Part shown: one piece after another, positions 1 to 8,068 of the stretch | Numbering within the stretch: position 1 is the stretch's first letter | Layout: each line of letters opens with the position of its first letter | Origin: Bacteroides ovatus | GTDB taxonomy: Bacteria > Bacteroidota > Bacteroidia > Bacteroidales > Bacteroidaceae | Assembly (NCBI RefSeq): GCF_001314995.1 | Contig: NZ_CP012938.1 | Coordinates: 1,860,001-1,924,000 of the forward strand | Direction: 5' to 3' | Length of the DNA stretch: 64,000 nt | Position numbers and translations under genes: made by a program | Notes under the pieces: generated by a model | Database searches by the model: none | What the model was told of the DNA's origin: nothing | What the model saw: the letters and a program-made list of their open reading frames with translations, nothing else

Positions 1-331
1 AGGGAGCAATTGAAGCAATAGCATCGGCCCCTACTTGTGCAGCATGACGTGCCAGTTCCATTGCACTTCGTTGACAGTTTGAGCCTACATGAGCTATGAC
101 CTTGAATCGCTTACGGGCAGAAACGAGCCATTTTTCAAGAATTAATTTACGCTCATCGATCGTCAATGAAGAAAATTCACCGGTTGTGCCGCACACAAAT
201 ACCCCTTTGATAGGAGTCGATGCTATCCAATCAGCATATTTATCAATAACAGATAAATTTACGTCCCCATTCTCATCCAATGGGGTGAAGGTGGCCGCAA
301 CCATACCTTCCAGTTTTTCATAATTGTTCAT
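1..331 (-). CDS. nanA: N-acetylneuraminate lyase, N-terminal part (gene runs off the left edge)
   Basis: This is the first 110 codons of a DapA/NanA-superfamily aldolase, which cleaves sialic acid to N-acetylmannosamine and pyruvate in the cytoplasm. The translation starts MNNYEKLEGMVAATFTP and contains the class I aldolase motif GVFVCGTTGEFSSLT at about residues 38-52, in which the GTTGE loop binds the pyruvate carboxylate. The catalytic lysine lies beyond the window. It begins 35 bp after the Kelch epimerase gene and reads the same way, so the three genes 1-2183 look like one sialic-acid operon. The GTTGE context and the neighbours favour sialate lyase over dihydrodipicolinate synthase; in Bacteroides this gene is also called nanL. 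Confidence 0.85.
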   Translation of the reverse strand, partial: MNNYEKLEGMVAATFTPLDENGDVNLSVIDKYADWIASTPIKGVFVCGTTGEFSSLTIDERKLILEKWLVSARKRFKVIAHVGSNCQRSAMELARHAAQVGADAIASIAP

Positions 332-366
332 AGTGCATTTAATTAGATTGTTATTTTACTTTATTT

Positions 367-1434
367 TCAGAAAGTTCCTTTCAAAATTAAGGGAGTTCGT
401 ATACCAGGTTGTATTTCACCGCTTACCACGTAAACGTCATTCCCCATATAAACCGCATTTGTCGTAACAGGAATAGGATAAGGGCAGTCTAAAGAATCCA
501 CCAAAGAATTTGTTTCTGTACTGATGACTCGTAGCTTACGGCTAAATCCCGGATGCTCGGGAGATGTAGGTAGTATTTCTTCAACTCCTCCCAGTAGTAT
601 TATCTTGTCTTTTTCATATGGAATAGCAGTCCCCGCCATTACAGGAAAATTACCAGCTATTTTGCTCCATTTCCTGCTACCTGGTTCATATACGTACCCC
701 TCCGTATATTCTACCATCACTTCATTCGGAGCATAACTCCTTCCACTAAAAAGATAGAATCGTCCTCCCTGAACTACACTCACCGCATAGGCGAGCGATG
801 GTCCCTCCCAACCGGGCATCTTCTGCCATCCTTTTTCTTTATGCAATAAATCAAGCATATAAAAATGATTGGTCGACTGTTCATTTGTCATAGTTTCCTG
901 CCCCCCAGCAATATAAATACAGTTATCCCCAATAGCCCCCGTTGCATTTGCCAACGGAACCGGTAAAGCCGGATAACTAACAGAATCTACTACAAATGAA
1001 ACGCCCTCTTTTTTTATGAGAAAAACTTTATCGCTACATTGCATACGATCGCATCCTCCAATACATAATAACCCTTCCGGCAAGCATATCGAAACTCCAT
1101 AAGCTAATGGGCTGTTAAGGAAATCATCATAAACAGTCCACTTATCCATGTGCAGATCATAACTATATAAAGTAGACCACCAAGTTTTAACTCCTCCCTC
1201 CCAAGGATATTTATCAGGAAAGTTGGCTCCTCCCAGCACTAGTAATTTATCCTCTACTATTCCTGAGTATGCACCAGCCAATCCAACGTTTTTCAGCATA
1301 CCGGTACATCCCGGAAGTAACAATGAGTTTTCCCATTGCATTACTATCTTATTTTCTCCTTTTCTCGAACAAGCCGTATTCATATATGATAAAATTAAAG
1401 ATAAATATAAAATAAAAAAATACTGTTTTCTCAT
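367..1434 (-). CDS. Kelch-repeat sialic acid epimerase/mutarotase (NanM-like, cyclically permuted) lipoprotein
   Basis: The 355-residue product has a lipoprotein signal peptide with cysteine at residue 22 (MNTAC) and repeated Kelch blades, with GG dyads such as VLGGANF, CIGGCDR, IAGGQET and LLGGVEE. This is the pattern of the cyclically permuted mutarotase family, related to E. coli NanM, which interconverts sialic acid anomers in the periplasm. A periplasmic location fits the signal peptide. Its ATG overlaps the stop of the upstream GntR gene (ATGA at 1431-1434), which implies translational coupling, and the sialate lyase follows 35 bp later. Function is inferred from family plus neighbours; the catalytic residues were not checked. 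Confidence 0.8.
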   Translation of the reverse strand: MRKQYFFILYLSLILSYMNTACSRKGENKIVMQWENSLLLPGCTGMLKNVGLAGAYSGIVEDKLLVLGGANFPDKYPWEGGVKTWWSTLYSYDLHMDKWTVYDDFLNSPLAYGVSICLPEGLLCIGGCDRMQCSDKVFLIKKEGVSFVVDSVSYPALPVPLANATGAIGDNCIYIAGGQETMTNEQSTNHFYMLDLLHKEKGWQKMPGWEGPSLAYAVSVVQGGRFYLFSGRSYAPNEVMVEYTEGYVYEPGSRKWSKIAGNFPVMAGTAIPYEKDKIILLGGVEEILPTSPEHPGFSRKLRVISTETNSLVDSLDCPYPIPVTTNAVYMGNDVYVVSGEIQPGIRTPLILKGTF

Positions 1435-2183
1435 ATACTATCTATCCTTTCTTCTTCGTTTTTCTCTGCCATCAATTCCAGACTCCGGTTCACTTTAAAA
1501 ATCTTATAAACCTCAAAATGTCTTTCAATGGCATCACGATAGCCTTTCTCATCTCCTTTTCTTATAAAATCCAATAAATCAGCATGAGTAGCTATTCTGC
1601 CGCTTTTACTCATCTCTATATTTATAGGTTTTAAGTAGTCTTTGAACTTTTCTTTCACATAGACAAGTATAGGATGAATGATTTCCTGAAATTCAGATAT
1701 TATTTTATTTCCCGTAATTTTGTATAGTTTTGTATGAAAAGCCGATTCGCTGATTAACGCATACTCGTTATTCTCGAAAACAATTCCCATTTTCACAATC
1801 TCGCTCAATTCCTCAATATCTTTAGGAGTTATCTTACGGAAAATATCACTTGATATTCCTATTTCAAGTGCGATTCTGAAATCCAATAAATCCAAAATTG
1901 TTTCTTCACTCAAAACACGAGGATCTATCACTCTTTTCATTCCACCTAAAATGGAAGGTTCAGTCAAAACCATTCCCTTACGAGGGCGCGCATGAATCAG
2001 TCCCATCATTTTCAAACGGCTCAAAGCTTCTCTGACAACACTTCTTGCAACTCCTAATTCTGCGGCCAGATTATTCTCATTGGGAATAGAATCTCCACAT
2101 CTCAAATCATTCTTTTTAAAGTAGGTAAGTAAGCTGTCTTCTACCTGATCGATCAATGTTGTTTGATTAATTTCTATCTTCAT
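1431..2183 (-). CDS. FadR-subfamily GntR transcriptional regulator, probable sialic-acid-responsive (NanR-like)
   Basis: The N-terminal winged helix (about residues 10-75) has the GntR signature NNLAAELGVARSVVREALSRL. An all-helical FCD ligand-binding domain follows (about residues 95-225), with a DLLDFRIALE start and an H-x3-H-like region (HADLLDFI, RHFEVY) typical of metal-assisted effector binding. An upstream in-frame ATG at 2201 would add six residues, but it lies inside the 31-bp palindrome at 2201-2231, so the ATG at 2183 is preferred. It heads the operon with the Kelch epimerase and sialate lyase and probably represses it together with itself. The ligand is not visible in the sequence; a sialic acid or amino-sugar intermediate is inferred from context. 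Confidence 0.8.
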   Translation of the reverse strand: MKIEINQTTLIDQVEDSLLTYFKKNDLRCGDSIPNENNLAAELGVARSVVREALSRLKMMGLIHARPRKGMVLTEPSILGGMKRVIDPRVLSEETILDLLDFRIALEIGISSDIFRKITPKDIEELSEIVKMGIVFENNEYALISESAFHTKLYKITGNKIISEFQEIIHPILVYVKEKFKDYLKPINIEMSKSGRIATHADLLDFIRKGDEKGYRDAIERHFEVYKIFKVNRSLELMAEKNEEERIDSI

Positions 2184-2200
2184 ATTATTAGATTTTACCA

Positions 2201-2231
2201 TTTGTAGTATTTGTCTGACAAATAATACAAA
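2201..2231. promoter_or_regulatory. 31-bp palindromic operator of the GntR/sialic acid operon
   Basis: Centred on base 2216, the palindrome has 14 of 15 matching pairs, with inner arms ATTTGTC and GACAAAT and outer arms TTTGTA and TACAAA. It lies immediately upstream of the GntR start codon. Dyads of this kind in front of a FadR-type regulator are usually its own binding site, so autoregulation is inferred. Confidence 0.7.
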
Positions 2232-2358
2232 TGCAATATTAAGAGATTTTTTTTAGAATACAAGGGCATTATAATAAGAAAATGCACATTTATGTTGAAA
2301 AACATACTTTTAGTACATATTGAGCTCTCATTTAGAACAATAGCAAGAGCAGAGATAC

Positions 2359-2426
2359 TCATTTTAAACATAGTAGCGATATCTACTTATTATAGTGAAG
2401 GCATAAATTCATAAGATAGGATACCC
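2359..2426. repeat. Dispersed repeat, copy 1 (diverged)
   Basis: About 68 bp starting at CATTTTAAACATAGTAGCG is clearly alignable with 3337-3405, with scattered substitutions and matching order of the blocks ATTTTAAACAT, ACTTAT.ATAGTGA.GG and GATAGG. The rest of the stretch 2232-2490 is AT-rich with no gene seen. Confidence 0.6.
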
Positions 2427-2495
2427 AAAAAATAAGCAATTAAAGATACAGACAAAATCACATATAAAAATCTAGGTTATGTCTATTGTATCTTT

Positions 2496-2503
2496 TATCT
2501 TTG
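2496..2503 (+). promoter_or_regulatory. Bacteroidetes -7 box (TATCTTTG)
   Basis: TATCTTTG is an exact TAnnTTTG match. Transcription should begin near base 2510, which is after the possible ATG at 2479, so translation is placed at 2527. The -33 element is weak. Confidence 0.6.
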
Positions 2504-2526
2504 CAACAATCAAAAAAAGCGATTAT

Positions 2527-3042
2527 ATGAGTCCTGATTCAGAATATACAGAAACACATGAGAATAAAATCTATGCCACTCTTGACAAACTGGGAATAGC
2601 GTATCAAAGTCTACACCACCCAGCCATAATGACTATGGAGGAAGGAGCAGAAATAGCCCAAAAGCTAGGTTGTACTTCATGCAAAAGTCTGTTTCTGACT
2701 AATAAACAGCAAGAATACTTCATGCTCTTATTGCCTGCAAATAAAAAATTGAAAACAAAAGAACTTGCCGGGCAGATAGGTAGTTCCCATCTCTCTTTCG
2801 CTTCCGAAAAGGCAATGGAAAATCTCTTGTGTACTTTTCCGGGGGCTGTCAGTATTCTAGGTCTTATCTACGATAAAGAGAACAAAGTACAGCTCCTGAT
2901 TGATAAAGAAATTCTTGAATCAACATATATAGGATGTCATCCATGCGTAAACACATGCAGTCTAAAAATCAGGTTGGAGGACATTCTTAAAATACTATTG
3001 CCCAAAATCAGTCATCAGAATTTTAATATCGTGGAGTTATAA
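2527..3042 (+). CDS. Prolyl-tRNA editing (YbaK/ProX-like) domain protein
   Basis: The product of about 171 residues is one YbaK/aminoacyl-tRNA deacylase domain. Recognisable blocks are HHPAIMTMEEGAEIA, the GCTSCKSLFLTNK strand with the conserved lysine, LPANKKLKTKELA, and PGAVSILGL with the family's GxVSPxGL-type loop. Standalone members such as ProXp-ala and PrdX hydrolyse mischarged Ala-tRNA(Pro) in trans; substrate specificity cannot be read here. The start at 2527 is chosen because the promoter -7 box at 2496 excludes the in-frame ATG at 2479 and because this length matches the family. The gene stands alone between repeat-rich intergenic regions. Confidence 0.8.
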   Translation: MSPDSEYTETHENKIYATLDKLGIAYQSLHHPAIMTMEEGAEIAQKLGCTSCKSLFLTNKQQEYFMLLLPANKKLKTKELAGQIGSSHLSFASEKAMENLLCTFPGAVSILGLIYDKENKVQLLIDKEILESTYIGCHPCVNTCSLKIRLEDILKILLPKISHQNFNIVEL

Positions 3043-3166
3043 TCCGAAATTACAAAGTCGTACATTCTGCAAAAAAAACGAACATTTAAGCTAGTTTCAC
3101 GACTTAATTAAAGTACATGTCTTGTTCCTCGGTGAGAAACACATCGTTGCACACCGAGAAACGGGT

Positions 3167-3205
3167 CGTTCCTTTTAAAGGAACGGGGCTTTGGTTTTAA
3201 ACCAA
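3167..3205. repeat. Two adjacent perfect palindromes
   Basis: A 19-bp palindrome (CGTTCCTTT-T-AAAGGAACG, 3167-3185) is followed after 5 bp by a 15-bp palindrome (TTGGTTT-T-AAACCAA, 3191-3205). Both share a TTTTAAA centre. They follow a pair of similar GAGAAAC...TCGTT segments at about 3134 and 3156. No T-tract makes them obvious terminators. Confidence 0.55.
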
Positions 3206-3336
3206 AAAACAAGCCATATAATCAGCTAAATATCAGCGTATTATCAGATTGCTATTCCAACTAATAAGCATATTGGAATTTTATTGACAACTTACGATAG
3301 GATGGGAATGATAGAATAACAGAAAGGATAGAAAAA

Positions 3337-3405
3337 TTCATTTTAAACATGGTGACGGTATCCACTTATGATAGTGACGGTATATTCGTGGGATAGGGTA
3401 ACCAT
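3337..3405. repeat. Dispersed repeat, copy 2
   Basis: This segment aligns with 2359-2426. It also contains three short reiterations of ATAGTGACGGTAT or close variants between 3350 and 3428. The two copies flank the editing-domain gene in direct orientation. Confidence 0.6.
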
Positions 3406-3449
3406 CCCGACCGGATAGTGACGCTATGTTTTTGCTGGGAAAAGAGCAT

Positions 3450-3477
3450 AAAAAAAGGCTATCTATCCCAGACAGCC
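3450..3477 (-). terminator. Intrinsic terminator of the small RNA
   Basis: On the minus strand, GGCTGTC pairs with GATAGCC (one G-T wobble) around a TGGGATA loop, followed directly by seven Ts. Confidence 0.75.
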
Positions 3478-3517
3478 AATCTTTTGTTAACCTTAAATCT
3501 AATACTATGAAAAACAC
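3450..3517 (-). ncRNA. Candidate small RNA of about 67 nt
   Basis: A perfect minus-strand promoter (TTTG, 19 bp, TATCTTTG at 3522-3552) is followed by about 40 nt of leader (minus-strand GTTTTTCATAGTATTAGA and onward) and an intrinsic terminator at 3450-3477. No start codon with a plausible frame lies between them. The unit is self-contained and separate from the exporter operon, which ends at 3669. From memory, similar leader-like sequences recur in Bacteroides intergenic regions; this is recall and not something visible here. Confidence 0.6.
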
Positions 3518-3521
3518 ATTG

Positions 3522-3552
3522 CAAAGATACGGACTTTCTGCATATCTCCAAA
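3522..3552 (-). promoter_or_regulatory. Consensus Bacteroidetes promoter of the small RNA
   Basis: On the minus strand, TTTG (3549-3552) is exactly 19 bp from TATCTTTG (3522-3529). Both boxes and the spacing are ideal. Confidence 0.75.
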
Positions 3553-3626
3553 TTTTCAGGCTCAAGTAGCGTATCTTATAACATGGTTTAATAGAAGTAA
3601 CAGTTTCGTTAACATTTAACATAAAT

Positions 3627-3654
3627 CCATCGGATATTAACAAATATCCGATGG
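3627..3654 (-). terminator. Hairpin downstream of the exporter operon
   Basis: Perfect 11-bp arms CCATCGGATAT/ATATCCGATGG enclose a 6-nt loop 15 bp past the permease stop. The minus-strand tail ATTTATGTT is only moderately T-rich. Confidence 0.55.
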
Positions 3655-3668
3655 AGTAGATTCAGAGA

Positions 3669-6089
3669 TTACTCATATCGCAATGAACGAGCAGGTTTGC
3701 TCATTATTATTTTCATTGTCTGGAAAGCCACTGTCACAAATGAGATAAACAGCATCAGCAATACAGGTACTATAAAGAACCACGCTTTGAGATCGGTACG
3801 GAAAGCATAATGGCTTAACCAGGCATTCATACTAAACCAAGCTACCGGAAGAGCTATAACAACTGCAATCAAAATCAACTGGAAAAATCCTTTGACCAAC
3901 TGATAGAAAAGATTCCAGCGGGAAGCTCCCAACACTTTACGTATTCCCATCTCTTTGGTGCGGGTGGAACAGGAAAACATGACTAATACCCAAAGTCCGA
4001 GACAGGAAATAAAGATTGCCAATCCGGTGAACGAACCGATCATCGCTCCGAAAACCTCGTCTTGCCGATATTGGTGGTCGAAGAACTGATCGAGGAAGAA
4101 ATAATCAAAGCTGGAATCCGCAAAATACTGATTCCAGATCTCTTGCACTTGAGATACCAGTTCACGGGGATTTCCGGAAGCCATCACAACAGAGATATAA
4201 CGCTGGGGCAACCAATCAATTTTATCTTTATGAATCAGCATGATAGGTGTATAGTTCTTGCTCAACGCCTGCTGATGATAATCTTTCACCACTCCGATAA
4301 TCTGCATCGGCGCATCAGTACATTCCACTGTTACCAACTCGCCTATCGCCTCATCATTGGAAGCAAATCCCAGATTACGTACAGCTGTTTCATTAATCAC
4401 CAGTTTATCGACATCATCACCATATTCTTCGGAGAAACTTCTTCCGGCTACTATCTGCAAACCGTATGCATCCGCATAATCAGGATCACAAGCCAGCATC
4501 TCATAAAGACGGTTCTGCTTCAAAGCGTCATTGGTGCGACGATTGGAAAGGAATGTGGCCACTTCTTCGCCCGGCACGGCACCGGAAAAAGTAACCCGAT
4601 GGACCAGAGGAAGACGCGCGATTGCTTTTTTCATTGCTTCCAACTTGATATTCTGCCCCTCTGTATGTCCCGGAAACTTAACCACTAATGTCTGGCTGGT
4701 TTTCACTCCCAAAGATTGATTGCGCATAAAATTCAGCTGTGCAAAAACAATCAATGTAACACAAAGTAAAATCATGGAAGCTGTATACTGGACAACCACC
4801 AGTACCTGACGGGTTCGGTCGCCTGACTTGCTATGCAAAAACTTCCCTTTCAACAAGGTTATAGGTTTGCGATTCAACAAAGCCAATGCCGGATAATACC
4901 CGGAAATAAATATTCCGGCTATAAAAACGAGAACCAGCAAAATCCACCAGTAATCCATGAACCAGACAGAAAACGTAACTGTACGTCCTACCAATTGGTT
5001 GAAATGTGGAAGAACCAGTTCTATTAATCCCACAGCTAATATGAAAGCTATCAGATTCATAACCAAGGCCTCAAACAGGAATTGATAAATCAACTGTTGG
5101 CGGAAAGCTCCCACTACCCTGCGCACTCCCACTTCTTTAGCACGCTCCATCGAACGTGCTACGGTCAGATTGATATAGTTAATCCAGGCAATAACCAGAA
5201 TAGCGACAGCCGCAAAAATCAGGGCGATCATAGCAGAACGATTTCCTTTGGTTTCCGTCTCATAGCCTATCTGTGGGGTGAGATGTATATCTGCCAAGGG
5301 AATTAAAGACACGCCCCACGTCTTATTTTTCAGTGCTTCCTCTGTCTTGTATTTCTCCGCCATCACAGGAAATTCTTTTTCTATCTCCGCTTTTCTTTCC
5401 GGTGAATCGAGCAAAACATACGTATAGGCTTCATGCTTATACCAGTATTCCTGCATATATTGAGGCAGAGAGGCATAGGAAATCAGAAAATTATAATGAA
5501 TGTGTGAGTTGGAGGGCATTTCTTTCATGACTCCGGTCACTTCGCACGATACTTTATCATACGTTCCGGTAAAGATCAGAATTTTGCCGATAGGGTCTTC
5601 ATCTTTGAAATACTTACGGGCAATACGTTCGGTGATTACCACTTGCCGGGGCATGGAGAGACAAGTCTTTTTATCCCCTTTCAGAAGTTCGAAATCAAAA
5701 AGACGGAAGAAGCCCGGATCGGCATAGGCTATCTGATTCTCCCGTAATGTCAGTTCGCCATATTTCACAATCTGCTCCGGTTGGAGATGGGTAGCGATAC
5801 GGGTATAATCTTCGATTCCGGCAAGATTCTCTTTCATGGCCGAGGCATATCCGAAAGAGCTGGTCGCCCAGTAATCGGTCAGGACTTCCCCTTCATGAAA
5901 AGTACTTTGCACCCGATAGATATGGGCATATTTCGTGTGCATTTTATCAAAGCTGAACTCAAAAGTGACATAGGTTAGCATCAGTAATGCCGATGCCATT
6001 CCGATTGCCAATCCAAAGATATTGATGAAACTGAACTTCTTCCGCTTCATCAGATTCCGATAGGCACTATTCCAGTAATTCCCTATCAT
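3669..6089 (-). CDS. FtsX/MacB-type ABC transporter permease
   Basis: The 806-residue membrane protein has duplicated MacB-PCD plus FtsX halves. TM1 is at about residues 20-43 (FINIFGLAIGMASALLML). A large periplasmic domain and three TM helices follow at about 280-405 (IALIFAAVAILVIAWINYI; WWILLVLVFIAGIFISGYYP). A second unit starts near residue 430 with its own periplasmic domain and three C-terminal helices. The conserved cytoplasmic segments AKEVGVRRVVGA and TKEMGIRKVLGAS occur once per half. Its ATG overlaps the ATPase stop (6086-6089). It is the last gene of the tolC-adaptor-ATPase-permease operon and should be the inner-membrane part of a tripartite exporter. The substrate is unknown. 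Confidence 0.88.
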   Translation of the reverse strand: MIGNYWNSAYRNLMKRKKFSFINIFGLAIGMASALLMLTYVTFEFSFDKMHTKYAHIYRVQSTFHEGEVLTDYWATSSFGYASAMKENLAGIEDYTRIATHLQPEQIVKYGELTLRENQIAYADPGFFRLFDFELLKGDKKTCLSMPRQVVITERIARKYFKDEDPIGKILIFTGTYDKVSCEVTGVMKEMPSNSHIHYNFLISYASLPQYMQEYWYKHEAYTYVLLDSPERKAEIEKEFPVMAEKYKTEEALKNKTWGVSLIPLADIHLTPQIGYETETKGNRSAMIALIFAAVAILVIAWINYINLTVARSMERAKEVGVRRVVGAFRQQLIYQFLFEALVMNLIAFILAVGLIELVLPHFNQLVGRTVTFSVWFMDYWWILLVLVFIAGIFISGYYPALALLNRKPITLLKGKFLHSKSGDRTRQVLVVVQYTASMILLCVTLIVFAQLNFMRNQSLGVKTSQTLVVKFPGHTEGQNIKLEAMKKAIARLPLVHRVTFSGAVPGEEVATFLSNRRTNDALKQNRLYEMLACDPDYADAYGLQIVAGRSFSEEYGDDVDKLVINETAVRNLGFASNDEAIGELVTVECTDAPMQIIGVVKDYHQQALSKNYTPIMLIHKDKIDWLPQRYISVVMASGNPRELVSQVQEIWNQYFADSSFDYFFLDQFFDHQYRQDEVFGAMIGSFTGLAIFISCLGLWVLVMFSCSTRTKEMGIRKVLGASRWNLFYQLVKGFFQLILIAVVIALPVAWFSMNAWLSHYAFRTDLKAWFFIVPVLLMLFISFVTVAFQTMKIIMSKPARSLRYE

Positions 6090-6802
6090 ACGGTTTCGTT
6101 TTTAGATGACGTTTTCTTTTCCAGCGGACGGTTGATGTTTTCGGCTACAATCTGTCCGTCCAATAGTTGGATGACCCGGTGTGCATACTTCGCATCCCGC
6201 TGTGAGTGGGTGACGATAATGATTGTGGTTCCCTGACGGTTGAGTTCGCTCAACAGTTCCATCACTTCGATGCCATTCACCGAATCCAGATTTCCGGTAG
6301 GTTCGTCGGCCAGCAGTAGTTTACATTCGGTCACTACGGCACGGACAATGGCTACACGCTGTTGCTGTCCGCCGGATAACTGCTGGGGATAATGATTCGC
6401 ACGATGTAACAGGTTGACTTTTTCGAGCACTTTATTGACTCGTTCTTTCCGTTGGAGAGTCTTCATACCCAGATAGACAAGTGGCAGTTCCACATTCTCA
6501 TACACGGTCAGTTCGTCAATCAGGTTGAAACTCTGAAAGATAAAGCCCAGATTACCTTTCCGCAAAGCAGTCAACTGGTTTTCAGTCATTTTATCGACTT
6601 GCTTCCCCTCAAAAAAGTAAGAACCGGAAGTCGGAGAATCCAATGTACCGAGAATATTCAGCAAGGTGGATTTGCCGCATCCTGACGGTCCCATTATCGC
6701 TACAAATTCTCCTTGTTCCACCTGTAAGGTGACATCATTCAATGCTTTTGTCTGCACCTCTTCTGTGGTGAAAAGCATAGATAGTTTTTCTGTTTTAATC
6801 AT
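6086..6802 (-). CDS. ABC transporter ATP-binding protein (MacB/LolD class)
   Basis: The 238-residue nucleotide-binding domain has Walker A GPSGCGKST (residues 38-46), signature LSGGQQQR, Walker B LLLADEPTGNLD and the H-loop THSQRDA. The LDSVNGIEVMELL segment after Walker B is typical of the MacB/LolD/FtsE group that works with FtsX-like permeases. It sits 12 bp after the adaptor gene and overlaps the permease start by 4 bp. It is expected to drive the mechanotransmission cycle of the exporter rather than direct transmembrane passage, by analogy with MacB. Confidence 0.92.
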   Translation of the reverse strand: MIKTEKLSMLFTTEEVQTKALNDVTLQVEQGEFVAIMGPSGCGKSTLLNILGTLDSPTSGSYFFEGKQVDKMTENQLTALRKGNLGFIFQSFNLIDELTVYENVELPLVYLGMKTLQRKERVNKVLEKVNLLHRANHYPQQLSGGQQQRVAIVRAVVTECKLLLADEPTGNLDSVNGIEVMELLSELNRQGTTIIIVTHSQRDAKYAHRVIQLLDGQIVAENINRPLEKKTSSKNETV

Positions 6803-6814
6803 AATAATTATTCA

Positions 6815-8062
6815 TTATTTTAGTATTAGTTTCTCATTGTCTCCAAATAATTCATACCCGGATATGATTACTTTCTCACCCGGAGACAAACCGTCTGTCA
6901 CCTCGTAATACAGTGGATTCTGCCGTCCTATCTTCACAGGGCGCCGCGTGGCAAATGTACCACTTTCATCGACAACGTACATCCATCGGCCCCCGGTAAT
7001 TTGAAAGAATCCGCCACGGGGAACCAGAATAGCTTGTGCCGGATCACCCAATTGCAGGTTTATGTGATAAGTCTGTCCGGCACGGATATTCTCCGGTCGT
7101 TCGGATATAAAATTGAGGTCTGTACGAAACTGACCGTCTTTCACTTCAGGATAAGGTTTAGTCACTTCCAGTTTATAGGTTCCTCCGTCACGGGTAAAGT
7201 CGGCAGGAAGTCCGGGAAGTACCCGTTCTACGTAGTGCTCGTCTATCTGTGCCTGTACTTTAAGGTCGGAAGTGATGATTTGCCCGATATGTTCGCCGGC
7301 AGAAATAGATTGCCCGATTTGCGCATTCAGGTTTCCTACCTGTCCGTCAATCGGAGCTTTCACTTTCAGGTTTTCCAAACGCTCACGAACCAATGCCAAG
7401 CTCCGTTTCATATTACGTATATTCTCGTCAAGACTGCCTATCTGACTTTCCCGAAAAATATGATCCTGCCGGATACGTTCGTCAATAACAGCCAGTTGCT
7501 CTTTGGCTGCTATATATTCTTCCTCTGCCTGGCGATAGTCTTCACGTGCTATCAGTTGTTCGTTTACCAAACGTTTATACTGCTCATAACGGCGTTGCTT
7601 CCCGATAAGCTCTTTATTCAGGCCGATACGTTCTTGTTTCAGTTGCAGTCGTTCCTGCTCCATACTAATCCGGGTATTACGCAACTCGTTTTCCTGATAA
7701 GCAAGATCGGCTTCACTCTGCATGATACCGATATTGAGCAATGGGTTGCTAAGACGCAGAATCACATCACCGGCCTTTACCATAGCTCCCTCTTCTTTCA
7801 GGCGCTCTTCCACACGACCGCCCTCGATGGCATCCATATAGATAATCCGGCTAGGCATGACCTGACCAATCACACGGATATAATCACTGAACTCGGCCTG
7901 CTCGACAGTAGCAATTGTCAGCCGGTCTTTCTCCACTGCCATAGAAGAAGCTGTATCTCTGAAAATAAAATAGGCAATCACAGCAAGTCCGAGCATTACC
8001 CCACCGACCCAATAAAGACGTTTGCGATTGATGCCGGGTTTTCGTTCAATAAGTGTATCCAT
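6815..8062 (-). CDS. Periplasmic adaptor subunit of an ABC-type exporter (HlyD/MacA family)
   Basis: The 415-residue protein has a short cytoplasmic N-terminus, one TM helix at about 19-34 and a split biotinyl-lipoyl domain (GGRVEERLKEEGAMVKAGDV and APIDGQVGNLNAQIGQ). Between the halves is a long alpha-hairpin rich in Gln/Glu/Arg (about residues 100-235). A beta-barrel and membrane-proximal domain follow (GPSPGEK-type ending LSPGEKVIISGYELF). It should bridge the TolC-like channel encoded upstream and the FtsX-like permease encoded downstream. The gene lies 6 bp from tolC. Confidence 0.88.
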   Translation of the reverse strand: MDTLIERKPGINRKRLYWVGGVMLGLAVIAYFIFRDTASSMAVEKDRLTIATVEQAEFSDYIRVIGQVMPSRIIYMDAIEGGRVEERLKEEGAMVKAGDVILRLSNPLLNIGIMQSEADLAYQENELRNTRISMEQERLQLKQERIGLNKELIGKQRRYEQYKRLVNEQLIAREDYRQAEEEYIAAKEQLAVIDERIRQDHIFRESQIGSLDENIRNMKRSLALVRERLENLKVKAPIDGQVGNLNAQIGQSISAGEHIGQIITSDLKVQAQIDEHYVERVLPGLPADFTRDGGTYKLEVTKPYPEVKDGQFRTDLNFISERPENIRAGQTYHINLQLGDPAQAILVPRGGFFQITGGRWMYVVDESGTFATRRPVKIGRQNPLYYEVTDGLSPGEKVIISGYELFGDNEKLILK

Positions 8063-8068
8063 AATGGT

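Noticed and set aside
2479..2526. Upstream start codon of the tRNA-editing-domain gene
   Set aside because: The exact -7 box at 2496-2503 places the transcript start downstream of this ATG, and the added residues do not belong to the domain.
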